A stretch of 64,000 nt of DNA from positions 5,779,501 through 5,843,500 of the forward strand of contig NZ_CP034235.1 in assembly GCF_009728935.1 (NCBI RefSeq), in the 5' to 3' direction. Below the pieces are notes generated by a model. The model did no database searches and had not been told where the DNA came from. It was given only the letters and a program-made list of their open reading frames with translations. This stretch comes from Paenibacillus psychroresistens. Lineage in GTDB: Bacteria > Bacillota > Bacilli > Paenibacillales > NBRC-103111. The translations under genes were made by a program, and so were the position numbers. Positions 27,022 to 35,937 of the stretch are shown here, piece by piece (position 1 is the first letter of the stretch; each line of letters opens with the position of its first letter).

Positions 27022-27846
27022 TCAAATCCGATAAAGCAGCGGATTTAATCGACTGTTGATTGGATCACCTGCTTTAAGTCCTGGCATCCATCTCTCTAAA
27101 TCAGATTTTCGTGCATTACTATCAGGTTCTAATACACGGGTTTCATCTGCTATATAAATAATTGTCATAACCTCTCGTGTATGGGCAGTAGGGTTGCCTG
27201 GCGCACTATGCAGCGTCCAGCCAGCGTGAAACGTGGCATCTCCTGCTTGAAGAGCCCCATAATTTGCTTGTGGCAACTTCTCAGACTCTATATAGGATTT
27301 GAGTGTCTGATGCGACATATCCGAAATTTCCATTTTACTTATATAACCATGCTTATGTGAGCCGGAGACAAAGGTCATCGAGCCCACCTCATCTGGAACA
27401 TCAACTAGCGGCATCCACAATGTAATAACTTTGTCCGTATCCACCGGCCAATAAATTTGATCCTGATGCCAAGGAGTGTAGCCCCCGCCCGGTTCTTTGA
27501 ACAAAGCTTGGTCATGATAAATTCTTACACCAGTCACATTCATCAGCTCTGCTGCTACTTTTGCGAACCTTTTGGCGAAAACGAATGGCTCAATCAGCTT
27601 GCTTTGCTCCCAAAGATTCATGATTTGCAAGAAAGCCTTGCCATACGTATCCCGCTTCTCCAAGGGTCGTGTTTCTTGATTCAAGCGCTTAACTTCATCG
27701 ACAATTTGTGGACGATAATGCTCAATTAATGATTGACTTGCTAAACCACGAAGCAAGATATGACCGTCATCTCCATAGCGAGTGATCTGATCTTTATCCA
27801 GGCTGTAAGGTTGATTTAATTCTGAAATTTGAATATTTCCTTGCAT
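27022..27846 (-). CDS. PhyH-family Fe(II)/2-oxoglutarate dioxygenase (first of pair)
   Basis: The 274-residue protein has the complete triad His127, Asp129 (PWHQDQIYW) and His213 (GWTLHSAPGN), plus Arg224 (AHTREVMTI) for 2-oxoglutarate. It differs strongly from the second PhyH in sequence, so the two probably act on different positions or substrates. It is the first gene of a long leftward run (PhyH, PhyH, ferredoxin, nucleoside hydrolase, two-component pair, importer) and is divergent from an AraC regulator 112 bases away. A 12-bp palindrome, CATGATATCATG (27878-27889), lies in that gap. Confidence 0.88.
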   Translation of the reverse strand: MQGNIQISELNQPYSLDKDQITRYGDDGHILLRGLASQSLIEHYRPQIVDEVKRLNQETRPLEKRDTYGKAFLQIMNLWEQSKLIEPFVFAKRFAKVAAELMNVTGVRIYHDQALFKEPGGGYTPWHQDQIYWPVDTDKVITLWMPLVDVPDEVGSMTFVSGSHKHGYISKMEISDMSHQTLKSYIESEKLPQANYGALQAGDATFHAGWTLHSAPGNPTAHTREVMTIIYIADETRVLEPDSNARKSDLERWMPGLKAGDPINSRLNPLLYRI

Positions 27847-27958
27847 TTCCTCATCTCCTTGTAGTTGGTTCTTTCCTCATGATATCATGGGATAAATAAA
27901 ATAGATTTCAATAAAACCGAACATAATTTGGACTTTTCCGTAAAGGAGGTAGCTGCTA

Positions 27959-28855
27959 ATGCCCGTTTCATTGTCGTTCTTATCACAGCAAGCGGCATCC
28001 TGGCAAGATCTCACACCATCGGTGCATTGGGCTCAGTCCCATCAACGTGCTCCTCAATTTGAATGGAAGCGGCGGATTTATGATTATGAGCTGCTATACG
28101 TTCGTCAAGGTGTGATAAAAGTAAATTTAGGTGGAGAGTCCTTAGTGGTATCTGCTGGAATCATTATATTGCTTCCAGCGGGTATTCAGCATGAGATTGA
28201 AATTATATCCAAGCCCAATGCCAGCATGCTAGGCATTCATTTTGATTTTTTTGGTGAGCTTAAAGCTTCACGGGATGAGGATATTATTGTGGACGAGAAG
28301 CAGCCTTTAGAGCATGACTTTTGCACCATGCCTATTATCGACGCTCAGCCCTTGTTTACATTTCAAACACTTCCCCTTCCTCCCACCGGCCTTATCCTTA
28401 TGGAAGCAATAATTCATGAATGGACTCAACAGAAGCTTGGCTTTCAGCTTGCTTGCCGCGGGCTGCTGCTCCATTTATTCGCACAGCTAATAAGGCTGCA
28501 AACGGAGAATAAGCGCATTCTTCATCCCAAATACGAAGCAAATTTAATACAGCTGGTGCAAGCTCTGGATATTGGCTACGCTGAAAAATGGACAACTACC
28601 CGAATGGCGAATTACTTAAATGTCCATGAAGATTATATGACCAAGCTTTTCAAAGATAGGATGGGCATTAGCCCCGTTAAGTACTTGAATAGTAATCGCC
28701 ATGCCGCAGCCAAACTACTTTTGCGTGAAACAGATGAGCAAATCGAAGCTATAGCCCGGATGGTCGGATACGAAGATATCCATTATTTTAGCCGTGTATT
28801 CCGCCAAAGAGAAAGCATGACTGCTTTCCAGTATCGCAGGTTTTCACAGCTCTAA
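27959..28855 (+). CDS. AraC-family regulator divergent from the PhyH pair
   Basis: The 298-residue protein has a cupin-type N-terminal half (residues 35-100: YDYELLYVRQGVIKVNLGG, LLPAGIQHEIE) and an AraC DNA-binding domain (about 205-295: TRMANYLNVHEDYMTKLFKDRMG ... VGYEDIHYFSRVFRQRESMTAFQYR). AAAGGAGG precedes ATG by a suitable distance. The divergent layout suggests it controls the PhyH-ferredoxin genes in response to a small ligand. Confidence 0.88.
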   Translation: MPVSLSFLSQQAASWQDLTPSVHWAQSHQRAPQFEWKRRIYDYELLYVRQGVIKVNLGGESLVVSAGIIILLPAGIQHEIEIISKPNASMLGIHFDFFGELKASRDEDIIVDEKQPLEHDFCTMPIIDAQPLFTFQTLPLPPTGLILMEAIIHEWTQQKLGFQLACRGLLLHLFAQLIRLQTENKRILHPKYEANLIQLVQALDIGYAEKWTTTRMANYLNVHEDYMTKLFKDRMGISPVKYLNSNRHAAAKLLLRETDEQIEAIARMVGYEDIHYFSRVFRQRESMTAFQYRRFSQL

Positions 28856-28943
28856 AATATTTCAGCATAATAAAGATGACAAGTTGACAAAGTTAGCTTA
28901 AGCTAATAAGGAAATAACAGGATTTGGTGGAGGGGATCATAAG

Positions 28944-29699
28944 ATGAACGGCAGTCTCGAGTTTTTTTCTTACCGCACTCACGAAACCGGCTCCTATGTC
29001 GATTTCCATAAACATGAATGCTTTGAATTGGTTTATTATACTACAGGCAAAGGAACGATGAATCTAAATGGTGAGCTCCTGCGTTATTCGCCACATAGCG
29101 TAACTTTAACGCGACCCAATTATATGCATGATGAACGGCATGAGGAAGCGACCGAGGTCATCTTCTTCGGTTTTCTTTATGACGACTTCCCTGTTCATTT
29201 AACCAACGCAGTCATCCTCGATACTCCGGAGAAAGAAATCCTCGCACTTATGCTCTGTATGAAGGAGGAAATCCTTGGCCAGAAACAACATTATACAACT
29301 AGAGTTAATTTATTGTTAAACGAAATCATTCTCCTTATAGGTAGGCAAAGTCATGCTCCTGCCTCAGATAACCTTCCTGAAAAATTGTTCTACGCAAGAA
29401 GATTTATAGATGAGAATTATACCCAATCCATTCAGCTCCATACGCTTGCTGAAATTTCCGGGTACAGCAACGACCATTTCCGTCATTTGTTCAAGAAACA
29501 AACCGGCTTATCTCCACTAAACTATATCCTAAACAAAAGAATAGATGCGGCGAAGAGATCGCTGCTCAACTCAACCGCCAGTGTAAGTGAAATAGGTATG
29601 GACTGCGGGTTCTCAACAACCTCGCAATTTATTGAAATGTTTAAACGCATTTGCCTTAAAACTCCACTTCAGTTTCGGCTCAAAGGCAGTAAGGATTAA
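28944..29699 (+). CDS. AraC-family regulator
   Basis: A 251-residue protein with an N-terminal cupin (FHKHECFELVYYTTGKG, HSVTLTRPNYMHDERH) and C-terminal AraC domain (IQLHTLAEISGYSNDHFRHLFKK ... CGFSTTSQFIEMFKRI). It follows the first AraC gene by 88 bases in the same direction. Its last four bases overlap the end of the ferritin-like gene on the other strand. A broken copy of the same gene lies at 16879 on the far side of the transporter set. Confidence 0.88.
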   Translation: MNGSLEFFSYRTHETGSYVDFHKHECFELVYYTTGKGTMNLNGELLRYSPHSVTLTRPNYMHDERHEEATEVIFFGFLYDDFPVHLTNAVILDTPEKEILALMLCMKEEILGQKQHYTTRVNLLLNEIILLIGRQSHAPASDNLPEKLFYARRFIDENYTQSIQLHTLAEISGYSNDHFRHLFKKQTGLSPLNYILNKRIDAAKRSLLNSTASVSEIGMDCGFSTTSQFIEMFKRICLKTPLQFRLKGSKD

Positions 29700-31036
29700 G
29701 CCAAGTCCGCTATTAAAGCTGACCACCAATTTACTTGCTTGGAGCGTCCCGCAAGCGTTGGTCCCAGGCTATGCCAGCTTGCAATTAATGTTTTTGACAA
29801 ACTCAACATTTCTTCCAATCCACTAAATTCCGGAGCAAGCCATTTTCGGCCAATTTGTGCATGCAGCACTTCATCGGCCCAGTCATAATCCTGATACATC
29901 CCTGCTAATGCATTATTAGAAGATTTGGCAATCAACCATTCCCACCGCTTACCTGTATCCTTTTTCATCAGATCTTGCTCAATCCCCCACAGAATTAAAT
30001 GCGACTGTATAGGTGTAAAGTTCTCATTCAATAAAGTTGAAGCATTAATGCTTATAGGGTATTTGTAGAACGGGACTCCAAGCTTATTTAGCGCAACTTC
30101 ACCCATCATCGCGTGTCTAGCCTCATCCCATAGCTGCCTGCTCATATCCAGATAATAGTCCCAACTCTTCCCCTTAGTTTTATATAGGATCGGTGCCATC
30201 CACTCTGGTACATCCATTTCACGAACACGCTTAAATAACAATGCATAGGTACGTTCCTCTGGGCTTAACTGTTCGTCCTGATAATAATCATCTATCTTAG
30301 CTGCTTGATTAAACCGATCTATAAATCTAGCATCTCGTTGAGGTGTAGCATCCATTAAATACACAGTACCATCCGAACGAGGGGTAGGCAGATCCTGTGA
30401 ATCCTGACTGTCTGGAACAATTAGATCATTTGCCACACCACCAGCTGCTGTTAGATAAAAGGTAATATGATTATTCCAGCGCTGGGCAAGCTCAATTAAT
30501 TCCTGATCTTGCTGCAATGCTCTTGAAGCATGTTGTCCCCATACTGCCATTTCCTCTTCCTCAACCAACATTTGCTTTAGCATCCGCAAGGTCGCAAAAT
30601 CGGCTAGCGGATTCGTTATAGAGATATGCTGCTTTAAGGCTCTAATCATTTCTGGTTTAATGACATTGTAGATCCCTATCAATAACTCCACTGTATTCTC
30701 TGAACGAATCAGTTCATCAAAAACCAGCTTTAAACGTTTATCCGGCACTTTGTCCAAGTGTAAAGGTGGTTCACGCATTTCAGCTATTCTTTTGCGTAGT
30801 GCTGCGGAATGCTCTGCCTCTAACCATAGATGCAGACTGAAAGCACACTTCACCTCCCACTCCGGGGTTTTCGCTAAATGAGCAGCAAGTATTAGATGGA
30901 GCTGGGTTTTAACATAATTATAACGTTTCAACAAATTCACATTCGTCTCGATATCATAGCCTTGCCTGCTTGCCTCCTCATAGCTGCAAATCCCCGCTAG
31001 TGGCAGAATCCCTAAATTATCAATTTGTACTGGCAT
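29696..31036 (-). CDS. ferritin-like, putative diiron protein
   Basis: The 446-residue protein is almost all alpha-helical and holds three ExxH motifs: Glu73-His76 (LEAEH), Glu305-His308 (WDEARHAM) and Glu389-His392 (ADEVLH). Additional Glu residues occur at expected helix positions (117, 159-162, 353). Paired E...ExxH helices are the diiron ligand pattern of ferritin-like oxidases and oxygenases, and the WDEARHA element recalls DUF455-type proteins. There are two possible four-helix units. It has no signal peptide. Its neighbours (ferredoxin, two PhyH) hint at an oxidative role, but no specific function is known to me. AGGAGCTGAA-like sequence precedes the ATG. Confidence 0.65.
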   Translation of the reverse strand: MPVQIDNLGILPLAGICSYEEASRQGYDIETNVNLLKRYNYVKTQLHLILAAHLAKTPEWEVKCAFSLHLWLEAEHSAALRKRIAEMREPPLHLDKVPDKRLKLVFDELIRSENTVELLIGIYNVIKPEMIRALKQHISITNPLADFATLRMLKQMLVEEEEMAVWGQHASRALQQDQELIELAQRWNNHITFYLTAAGGVANDLIVPDSQDSQDLPTPRSDGTVYLMDATPQRDARFIDRFNQAAKIDDYYQDEQLSPEERTYALLFKRVREMDVPEWMAPILYKTKGKSWDYYLDMSRQLWDEARHAMMGEVALNKLGVPFYKYPISINASTLLNENFTPIQSHLILWGIEQDLMKKDTGKRWEWLIAKSSNNALAGMYQDYDWADEVLHAQIGRKWLAPEFSGLEEMLSLSKTLIASWHSLGPTLAGRSKQVNWWSALIADLA

Positions 31037-31200
31037 TTCACAATTCAGCTCCTTCAGTATGTATCATTAATACATAGTCTAAAGGATTTTTATTTATATT
31101 TCTTTGTCTGTTTAGCTTATTATTTTTATCTAAAACGATTGCCAGATGATAATAATAGACTTATAATGAGCTGCAATAGACGATGAAAGCAGGAAATCCC

Positions 31201-32079
31201 ATGTCCGTTCAATCAGCCAAACTTGATCTCTCAGAACAGCTTATTGTCCCTTATATTCGTGAGGCTGATTATGCCGTTCGTAAACCATGGCTTATTCACG
31301 GCCGTAAAAACCTCGATTATTTACTGATTTATGTCGAGGAGGGAAGATGCATTTCGCATGTAGAGGGTACAGATTATGTTCTGGAAAAGGGAGATTTCTG
31401 CCTCATTCAACCTGACCAATATCACACTTTAAAAGGTGTAACCGATACAGTTACTCCGTTTGTGCATCTCGATTTTTTCTTCAATCCTGATCGCGAAGGC
31501 AGCTTTCTATCCTCACCAGGCCTTGTTGATTTAACTCCTTATCGGCAGTGGCTTCAGCCTCAGCTTAATGATTTCGCAGATGTTCACATCCCAGTAAAGT
31601 TTCACTCCACCGACTCTTCCCAGCTGCTCGAGACACTTTTACGATTAATTCGGCATTGGCAAAGTCAGGACCCGCTTAAGCTGCTGGAGGTTCAGCACCT
31701 AGGCATGGAGCTATTTCTCAGCTTATTACGCCAATTCGGCAGTATGAAACCGTCCAACTTCACAGTTTCTCCCTCGCTTGATTGGATTCCTTCCTTCTTA
31801 GCATTGCATTTAGCTCAGCCGCTTTCAGTTAAAGACATGGCGGATAGGGCCAAGCTATCTCCTTCCCGATTCAGTGCCGTTTTCCGGCAGTACTATCGTG
31901 TTTCCCCACATCGTTATCTGTTGCAGCTTCGCGTGCAGCACGCCTATAAGCTTTTGACCACAACAGAATATGCCTTAGCAGATATCGCTGAATATTGTGG
32001 ATTCTCCAATATCCATCACTTCTCCCGTGTGTTCAAAAAAATAACCGCGCAAACCCCTGGGAGTCTGCGTCGGTCATAA
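31201..32079 (+). CDS. AraC-family regulator divergent from ferritin-like gene
   Basis: About 292 residues from ATG 31201 (AGGAAATCCC before it; an ATG at 31183 in the same frame is the alternative). It has an N-terminal cupin (NLDYLLIYVEEGRCISHV, LIQPDQYHTL) and a C-terminal AraC domain (LSVKDMADRAKLSPSRFSAVFRQ ... CGFSNIHHFSRVFKKITAQTPGSLR). It is divergent from the ferritin-like gene (164 bases) and convergent with the DUF2264 gene, so it may control either. Confidence 0.86.
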   Translation: MSVQSAKLDLSEQLIVPYIREADYAVRKPWLIHGRKNLDYLLIYVEEGRCISHVEGTDYVLEKGDFCLIQPDQYHTLKGVTDTVTPFVHLDFFFNPDREGSFLSSPGLVDLTPYRQWLQPQLNDFADVHIPVKFHSTDSSQLLETLLRLIRHWQSQDPLKLLEVQHLGMELFLSLLRQFGSMKPSNFTVSPSLDWIPSFLALHLAQPLSVKDMADRAKLSPSRFSAVFRQYYRVSPHRYLLQLRVQHAYKLLTTTEYALADIAEYCGFSNIHHFSRVFKKITAQTPGSLRRS

Positions 32080-32101
32080 TAAGTGCTGTGAATCTCGCTT
32101 T

Positions 32102-33241
32102 TTACAATGCACGATCAATTGGGAAGCCTTCGCCAAACCATGCTTTCTTAGCGGTCCAAGCTTCTTCCCCTTGCCAGAAGGAAGCCGTTGCCGCTAATCC
32201 TAATGGCAGAAAAACCGCCGCACAAAGATATAAGCTCCCAGTGGAAATATAACTCTCACCAATATCCGGCTGATAGCCGCTAAATCCTACACGCAGCCAG
32301 CCTTTATCATCAAACGTTCCCGGTATTTCCATAGTTCTTCTCATTACAGCAGTAAGTCCGCACCTGACTTGGGCTGGCTTTATGGCCTCATCCAGTTCAT
32401 TACGCAATGCCATCTGTGCCAAAAGCTGAAAGGCACCAAAACGATAGGCAAGCGATCTGCCAATAGGAGGAAAGCTGCCTTCAGGCGATATCATTCTCTC
32501 CAATGTAGAAGCATACCGTTTTGCTCTTGTAATGAAAGTTGGCTTCATTAAATCCCACTCCATATGTAAGCCTAGCATAGTTTCGCTAATATCGAGCAGC
32601 ATGGGCTGAATTACAAAGCTATTATAGTAGTCATTGTGATACTGAGGTCCATCTCCATAGATACCATCACCTAAATACCATTGCTCATGCTGACGCAAGG
32701 CATAATCTATCCTCATAGGGTCCCAATCTTCTCCCATTCTGTAAAGTGCCACTTCAATGATTGCACTAAATAGCAGCCAATTGCTATAAGCAGGCTTACG
32801 GCTGTGCGTGGCTTTTAAGCATGTAACGACATTCAGTTGGACTCGTTTCTCAAGCTTATTCCACAGCTGATCTGGCGCTCTGAGAATGGCATGAGCCAAA
32901 AAAGCCGCATCGACAATCGGTTGATATCCCTCTGAGAAATTCATATAGTCAGGTGATTTCGGATCTGTCCCAGCGTCCATTGATTCACGAGCCAGAAGTC
33001 TAAATTCCTCGCGAAAAACGCACTCCTGCTCCTCGCCACCCTCTAATTCAAGCCACGGAGCTATTCCGCTTAACAATCTTCCCATTGCTTCGAGATGCAT
33101 ATATGGACTTCTATCTTGTCCTGGACCACTTATCGGCATGGTTGCTTTTAGCTGTCTAGCTGCTAATGTACTTAAAACAGGACGCGCTATTGTATCCAAC
33201 TGCTCCAGCCAGTAGACTCGATCTTGCAAGCCTGGATTCAT
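32102..33241 (-). CDS. DUF2264 protein
   Basis: A 379-residue cytosolic protein starting at ATG 33241 (GGAG eight bases before; two earlier ATG codons lack spacing). The N-terminal region (QDRSPYMHLEAMGRLLSGIAPWLE) and YNDYYNSFVIQPMLLD are typical of DUF2264, a helical-barrel family encoded in plant-polysaccharide loci and thought to be uronyl or related glycoside processing enzymes. It is the last gene of the transporter operon beginning at 36861, separated from the binding-protein gene by a terminator-like hairpin. Confidence 0.85.
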   Translation of the reverse strand: MNPGLQDRVYWLEQLDTIARPVLSTLAARQLKATMPISGPGQDRSPYMHLEAMGRLLSGIAPWLELEGGEEQECVFREEFRLLARESMDAGTDPKSPDYMNFSEGYQPIVDAAFLAHAILRAPDQLWNKLEKRVQLNVVTCLKATHSRKPAYSNWLLFSAIIEVALYRMGEDWDPMRIDYALRQHEQWYLGDGIYGDGPQYHNDYYNSFVIQPMLLDISETMLGLHMEWDLMKPTFITRAKRYASTLERMISPEGSFPPIGRSLAYRFGAFQLLAQMALRNELDEAIKPAQVRCGLTAVMRRTMEIPGTFDDKGWLRVGFSGYQPDIGESYISTGSLYLCAAVFLPLGLAATASFWQGEEAWTAKKAWFGEGFPIDRAL

Positions 33242-33274
33242 CTGCATCACTCCATCCACTTTATTTTAATCATA

Positions 33275-33328
33275 ACAAAAAAGGAATCCGCAGACTACGC
33301 CTTAAAAAAGACAACGTCTGCGAATACC
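33275..33328 (-). terminator. terminator or attenuator between binding protein and DUF2264
   Basis: GGTATTCGCAGAC pairs with GTCTGCGGATTCC (two mismatches), followed by a T-run on the minus strand. It would end most transcripts after the binding protein and leave DUF2264 to read-through. Confidence 0.6.
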
Positions 33329-33349
33329 TCCGCATTTTTTATTAAACCA

Positions 33350-34969
33350 TTATTTAATTCCTGCGCTCTGTAGATAAGCAAGCCATTGTTTTTTATATTC
33401 TTCTTGAACTTTATCTAAGCCAGCCGCTTTGGCTTTTTCCATAAATGTTTTTAAGCCCTTTTCAACATCAGGCACAAGTCCTGCAATTAGCGGGTACATA
33501 TATTGTTTCTCTACTTGCTCTAGTGCAGCTCTTTCAGCCTGATAAGAGGAATAATCCTCGGCAAATCCGGTAAAGATATCCGGTTGTTTAATCTCATCCA
33601 GCTTCTTGAAAATTTCCTTTACGCCATCAAAGCCTTTGTCGAACAGCATATATTCTGGATTTCTCCATGCCCAGCTATTCATTGCTTCTCTTGGGAAACC
33701 GTTAGATGTTGCATCACCAATCATTTTATAATATCCGTCTTCTACCGTATAGTTTACGCCTTCAATTCCATATTGAGTTAATAGATTGTAATTCTTATCT
33801 GTAACTAATTTTTCGTAGAAAGCAATCGCTCTTTCCGGGTTTTTACTGCTTTTTGGAACAGCAAATGCGTTATGCATCGGGTGAACCGGTTCCGCATGTC
33901 CTTTAATGTACGGAGCTGGATAATAAGCAAGCTTCCAATCCGGATGTCCTGCGGTCATTCTTAATTTTTGATCATTGAAGCGATTGGGATTGTCGCCAAT
34001 AAGAGCAGCGGCTTTTCCGTTGACAAGCAGATCGGTATCCTTGAGGTTTAGAATATTCTTTGACCAAAACCCTTTATCTGCCCATCTTTTAAACAATTTC
34101 AAATCAGCTAAATTTTCCTCAGATCCCCAATAAGAAGTGACTTCAGAAGGTGTTTTATATTTAATGCCCACTCCATAAGGAAGCGGTCCTCCAACTGGAT
34201 CATCCGTTATATTCTTAACTGTATCCGAAATACTTTCTCTGACATTTGAGTTTACACCAAGCGGAGTAAGAGTCGGTACATTTTTTTTAATTCCTTCCAG
34301 ATAAGCTTCGAAGGTTTCCAAAGATGTCGGTACAGGTAAATTATACTTTTCTCTTAGATCATCCCGATATACAAAACCAGTTGTGACGTATTCTTTAAAG
34401 GTTGCTGGCATCGTAAAAATTTTACCATTAATCTTAATAGCATCCCACATATCTTGAGGTACAAAGCTATATAATTTTGGAGCGGCTACAGGCAGCATTT
34501 CATTTAATTCAATGAAGGCTCCTTTATTAGCATACTGTTGGAACTGTGCCCATTCCGCTGTGAAAATCAAATCAACGGGTTGGCCTGAAGACAATAACAG
34601 CTTATACTTCTGATCCCAATCCGTCCAAGTCGTGTAATTGAATTTCACCGTTGCGTTAAGATCCTTTAATGCCATTTCATTAACTTTATCTTGAATTATA
34701 GCTAGATCCTTCGGAGCATCGCCAAGCATATAAAATTGCAATTCAACTTTCTTCGAAATATCTAGACCAGCTTTGGGAATATCCGTTGCATCAGGTGCCT
34801 TTGTTGCTTCAGGTGCCTTTGTTGCGTCTACTGCTGGCGCCGCTGTTGCAGCTGCATCTGGTGCTGCGGTTGGTTCACTCGTTTTCGAGCTGCTGCACCC
34901 GGCTAATAAGGTAATTGCTAAAGTGAAGGCCATTGTTACGTTGAAAAATTTTTTTGAGCTCTTTGTCAT
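33350..34969 (-). CDS. large extracellular solute-binding lipoprotein, LipO/YtcQ type
   Basis: The 539-residue protein has a lipobox LAGC (Cys about residue 25), a Thr/Ala/Lys/Asp-rich tether, and a long family 1 binding fold (LQFYMLGDAPKDLAIIQDKVNE ... WDQKYKLLLSSGQPVDLIFTAEW) of the size seen with LplB/YtcP permeases. These importers take up oligosaccharides such as rhamnogalacturonan or mannan fragments. GGGAGG precedes ATG. It is the third gene after both permeases, the reverse of the order in the 19 kb importer. Confidence 0.9.
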   Translation of the reverse strand: MTKSSKKFFNVTMAFTLAITLLAGCSSSKTSEPTAAPDAAATAAPAVDATKAPEATKAPDATDIPKAGLDISKKVELQFYMLGDAPKDLAIIQDKVNEMALKDLNATVKFNYTTWTDWDQKYKLLLSSGQPVDLIFTAEWAQFQQYANKGAFIELNEMLPVAAPKLYSFVPQDMWDAIKINGKIFTMPATFKEYVTTGFVYRDDLREKYNLPVPTSLETFEAYLEGIKKNVPTLTPLGVNSNVRESISDTVKNITDDPVGGPLPYGVGIKYKTPSEVTSYWGSEENLADLKLFKRWADKGFWSKNILNLKDTDLLVNGKAAALIGDNPNRFNDQKLRMTAGHPDWKLAYYPAPYIKGHAEPVHPMHNAFAVPKSSKNPERAIAFYEKLVTDKNYNLLTQYGIEGVNYTVEDGYYKMIGDATSNGFPREAMNSWAWRNPEYMLFDKGFDGVKEIFKKLDEIKQPDIFTGFAEDYSSYQAERAALEQVEKQYMYPLIAGLVPDVEKGLKTFMEKAKAAGLDKVQEEYKKQWLAYLQSAGIK

Positions 34970-35031
34970 GTAAATCCTCCCTTAGTTTAATTAAATTATA
35001 TGTCAGCTGGTGGGCATTTCCCACAACAGTT

Positions 35032-35922
35032 CTAACCCTTGACGGCACCAATCGTTAAACCTTTTACAAAATACCTTTGGATAAACGGATATAACAAGAG
35101 GATCGGTCCGGTAGTTATCATCGCCATCGCCAATTTCATTGATTCCGTGGGCATATCATAACCTAGCGTTACGCCCGTACTTACACCTAATCCGTTTGCA
35201 AACGATGCTGCGTTGATAATGTTGTACAAGAAATATTGCAGTTCATATTTCGCTTGCTCAGTGATAAACATCGATGACAAAAACCAACTGTTCCAATATT
35301 GCAAGGCTAGGAATAAGCCAACAGTCGCAATGCCAGGCATAGACAATGGGAGCACAATCCGATAATAGATTCTAAAATCATTGGCACCATCAATCTTTGC
35401 CGATTCTGATAATTCCTCCGGAACAGCTGCTTTAATGAAGCTTCTCATCAAAATAATCAAAAAGGGAGTCATTAATCCCGGAATAATAAGTGCCAAATAC
35501 GAGTTTGTTAAATGCAGGTATTTAGTCATTAGGATGTACCACGGGACTAAGCCGCCACCAAATAAAGTAGTGAAATAAATAAAAAACGATAGTTTATTGC
35601 GGTACTTAAAATCTTTTCTTTGCAGCACATACCCTGCCATTGTCATCAAAAGCAATCCAGTAAAGCTTCCGATAACCGTAACTGAAGTTGTTACCATATA
35701 GGCCTTAATAACTCTTCCAGGGAACACGAGCACAGCATCATAAGCTCTCCAAGAAAAGACCTTTGGAATAAGATGATAGCCATCTACGATAATCGATTCG
35801 TTCGAAGTGAATGAACCTGAGAGAAGGAGTAAGAAAGGAAAGATACAAACTATCGAAAAAAGAATAAGAATGGTATAGCCAATAATATTAAATAGCGATG
35901 AATCGGTAGTTTTTGCCTCCAA
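35032..35922 (-). CDS. ABC permease, YtcP type
   Basis: A 296-residue, six-helix permease with the EAA-type loop ELSESAKIDGANDFRIYYRIVLPLS and the C-terminal FVKGLTIGAVKG common to YtcP. The start is TTG at 35922, preceded by AAGGAGG nine bases away. It follows the LplB-type gene by 15 bases and belongs to the same importer. Confidence 0.9.
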   Translation of the reverse strand: MEAKTTDSSLFNIIGYTILILFSIVCIFPFLLLLSGSFTSNESIIVDGYHLIPKVFSWRAYDAVLVFPGRVIKAYMVTTSVTVIGSFTGLLLMTMAGYVLQRKDFKYRNKLSFFIYFTTLFGGGLVPWYILMTKYLHLTNSYLALIIPGLMTPFLIILMRSFIKAAVPEELSESAKIDGANDFRIYYRIVLPLSMPGIATVGLFLALQYWNSWFLSSMFITEQAKYELQYFLYNIINAASFANGLGVSTGVTLGYDMPTESMKLAMAMITTGPILLLYPFIQRYFVKGLTIGAVKG

Positions 35923-35937
35923 GTGAATTCCTCCTTA

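Noticed and set aside
26064..27846. Reading the PhyH genes as lipid (phytanoyl-CoA) degradation
   Set aside because: No acyl-CoA gene is nearby; the family name reflects the fold, and the neighbourhood is sugar and nucleoside related.
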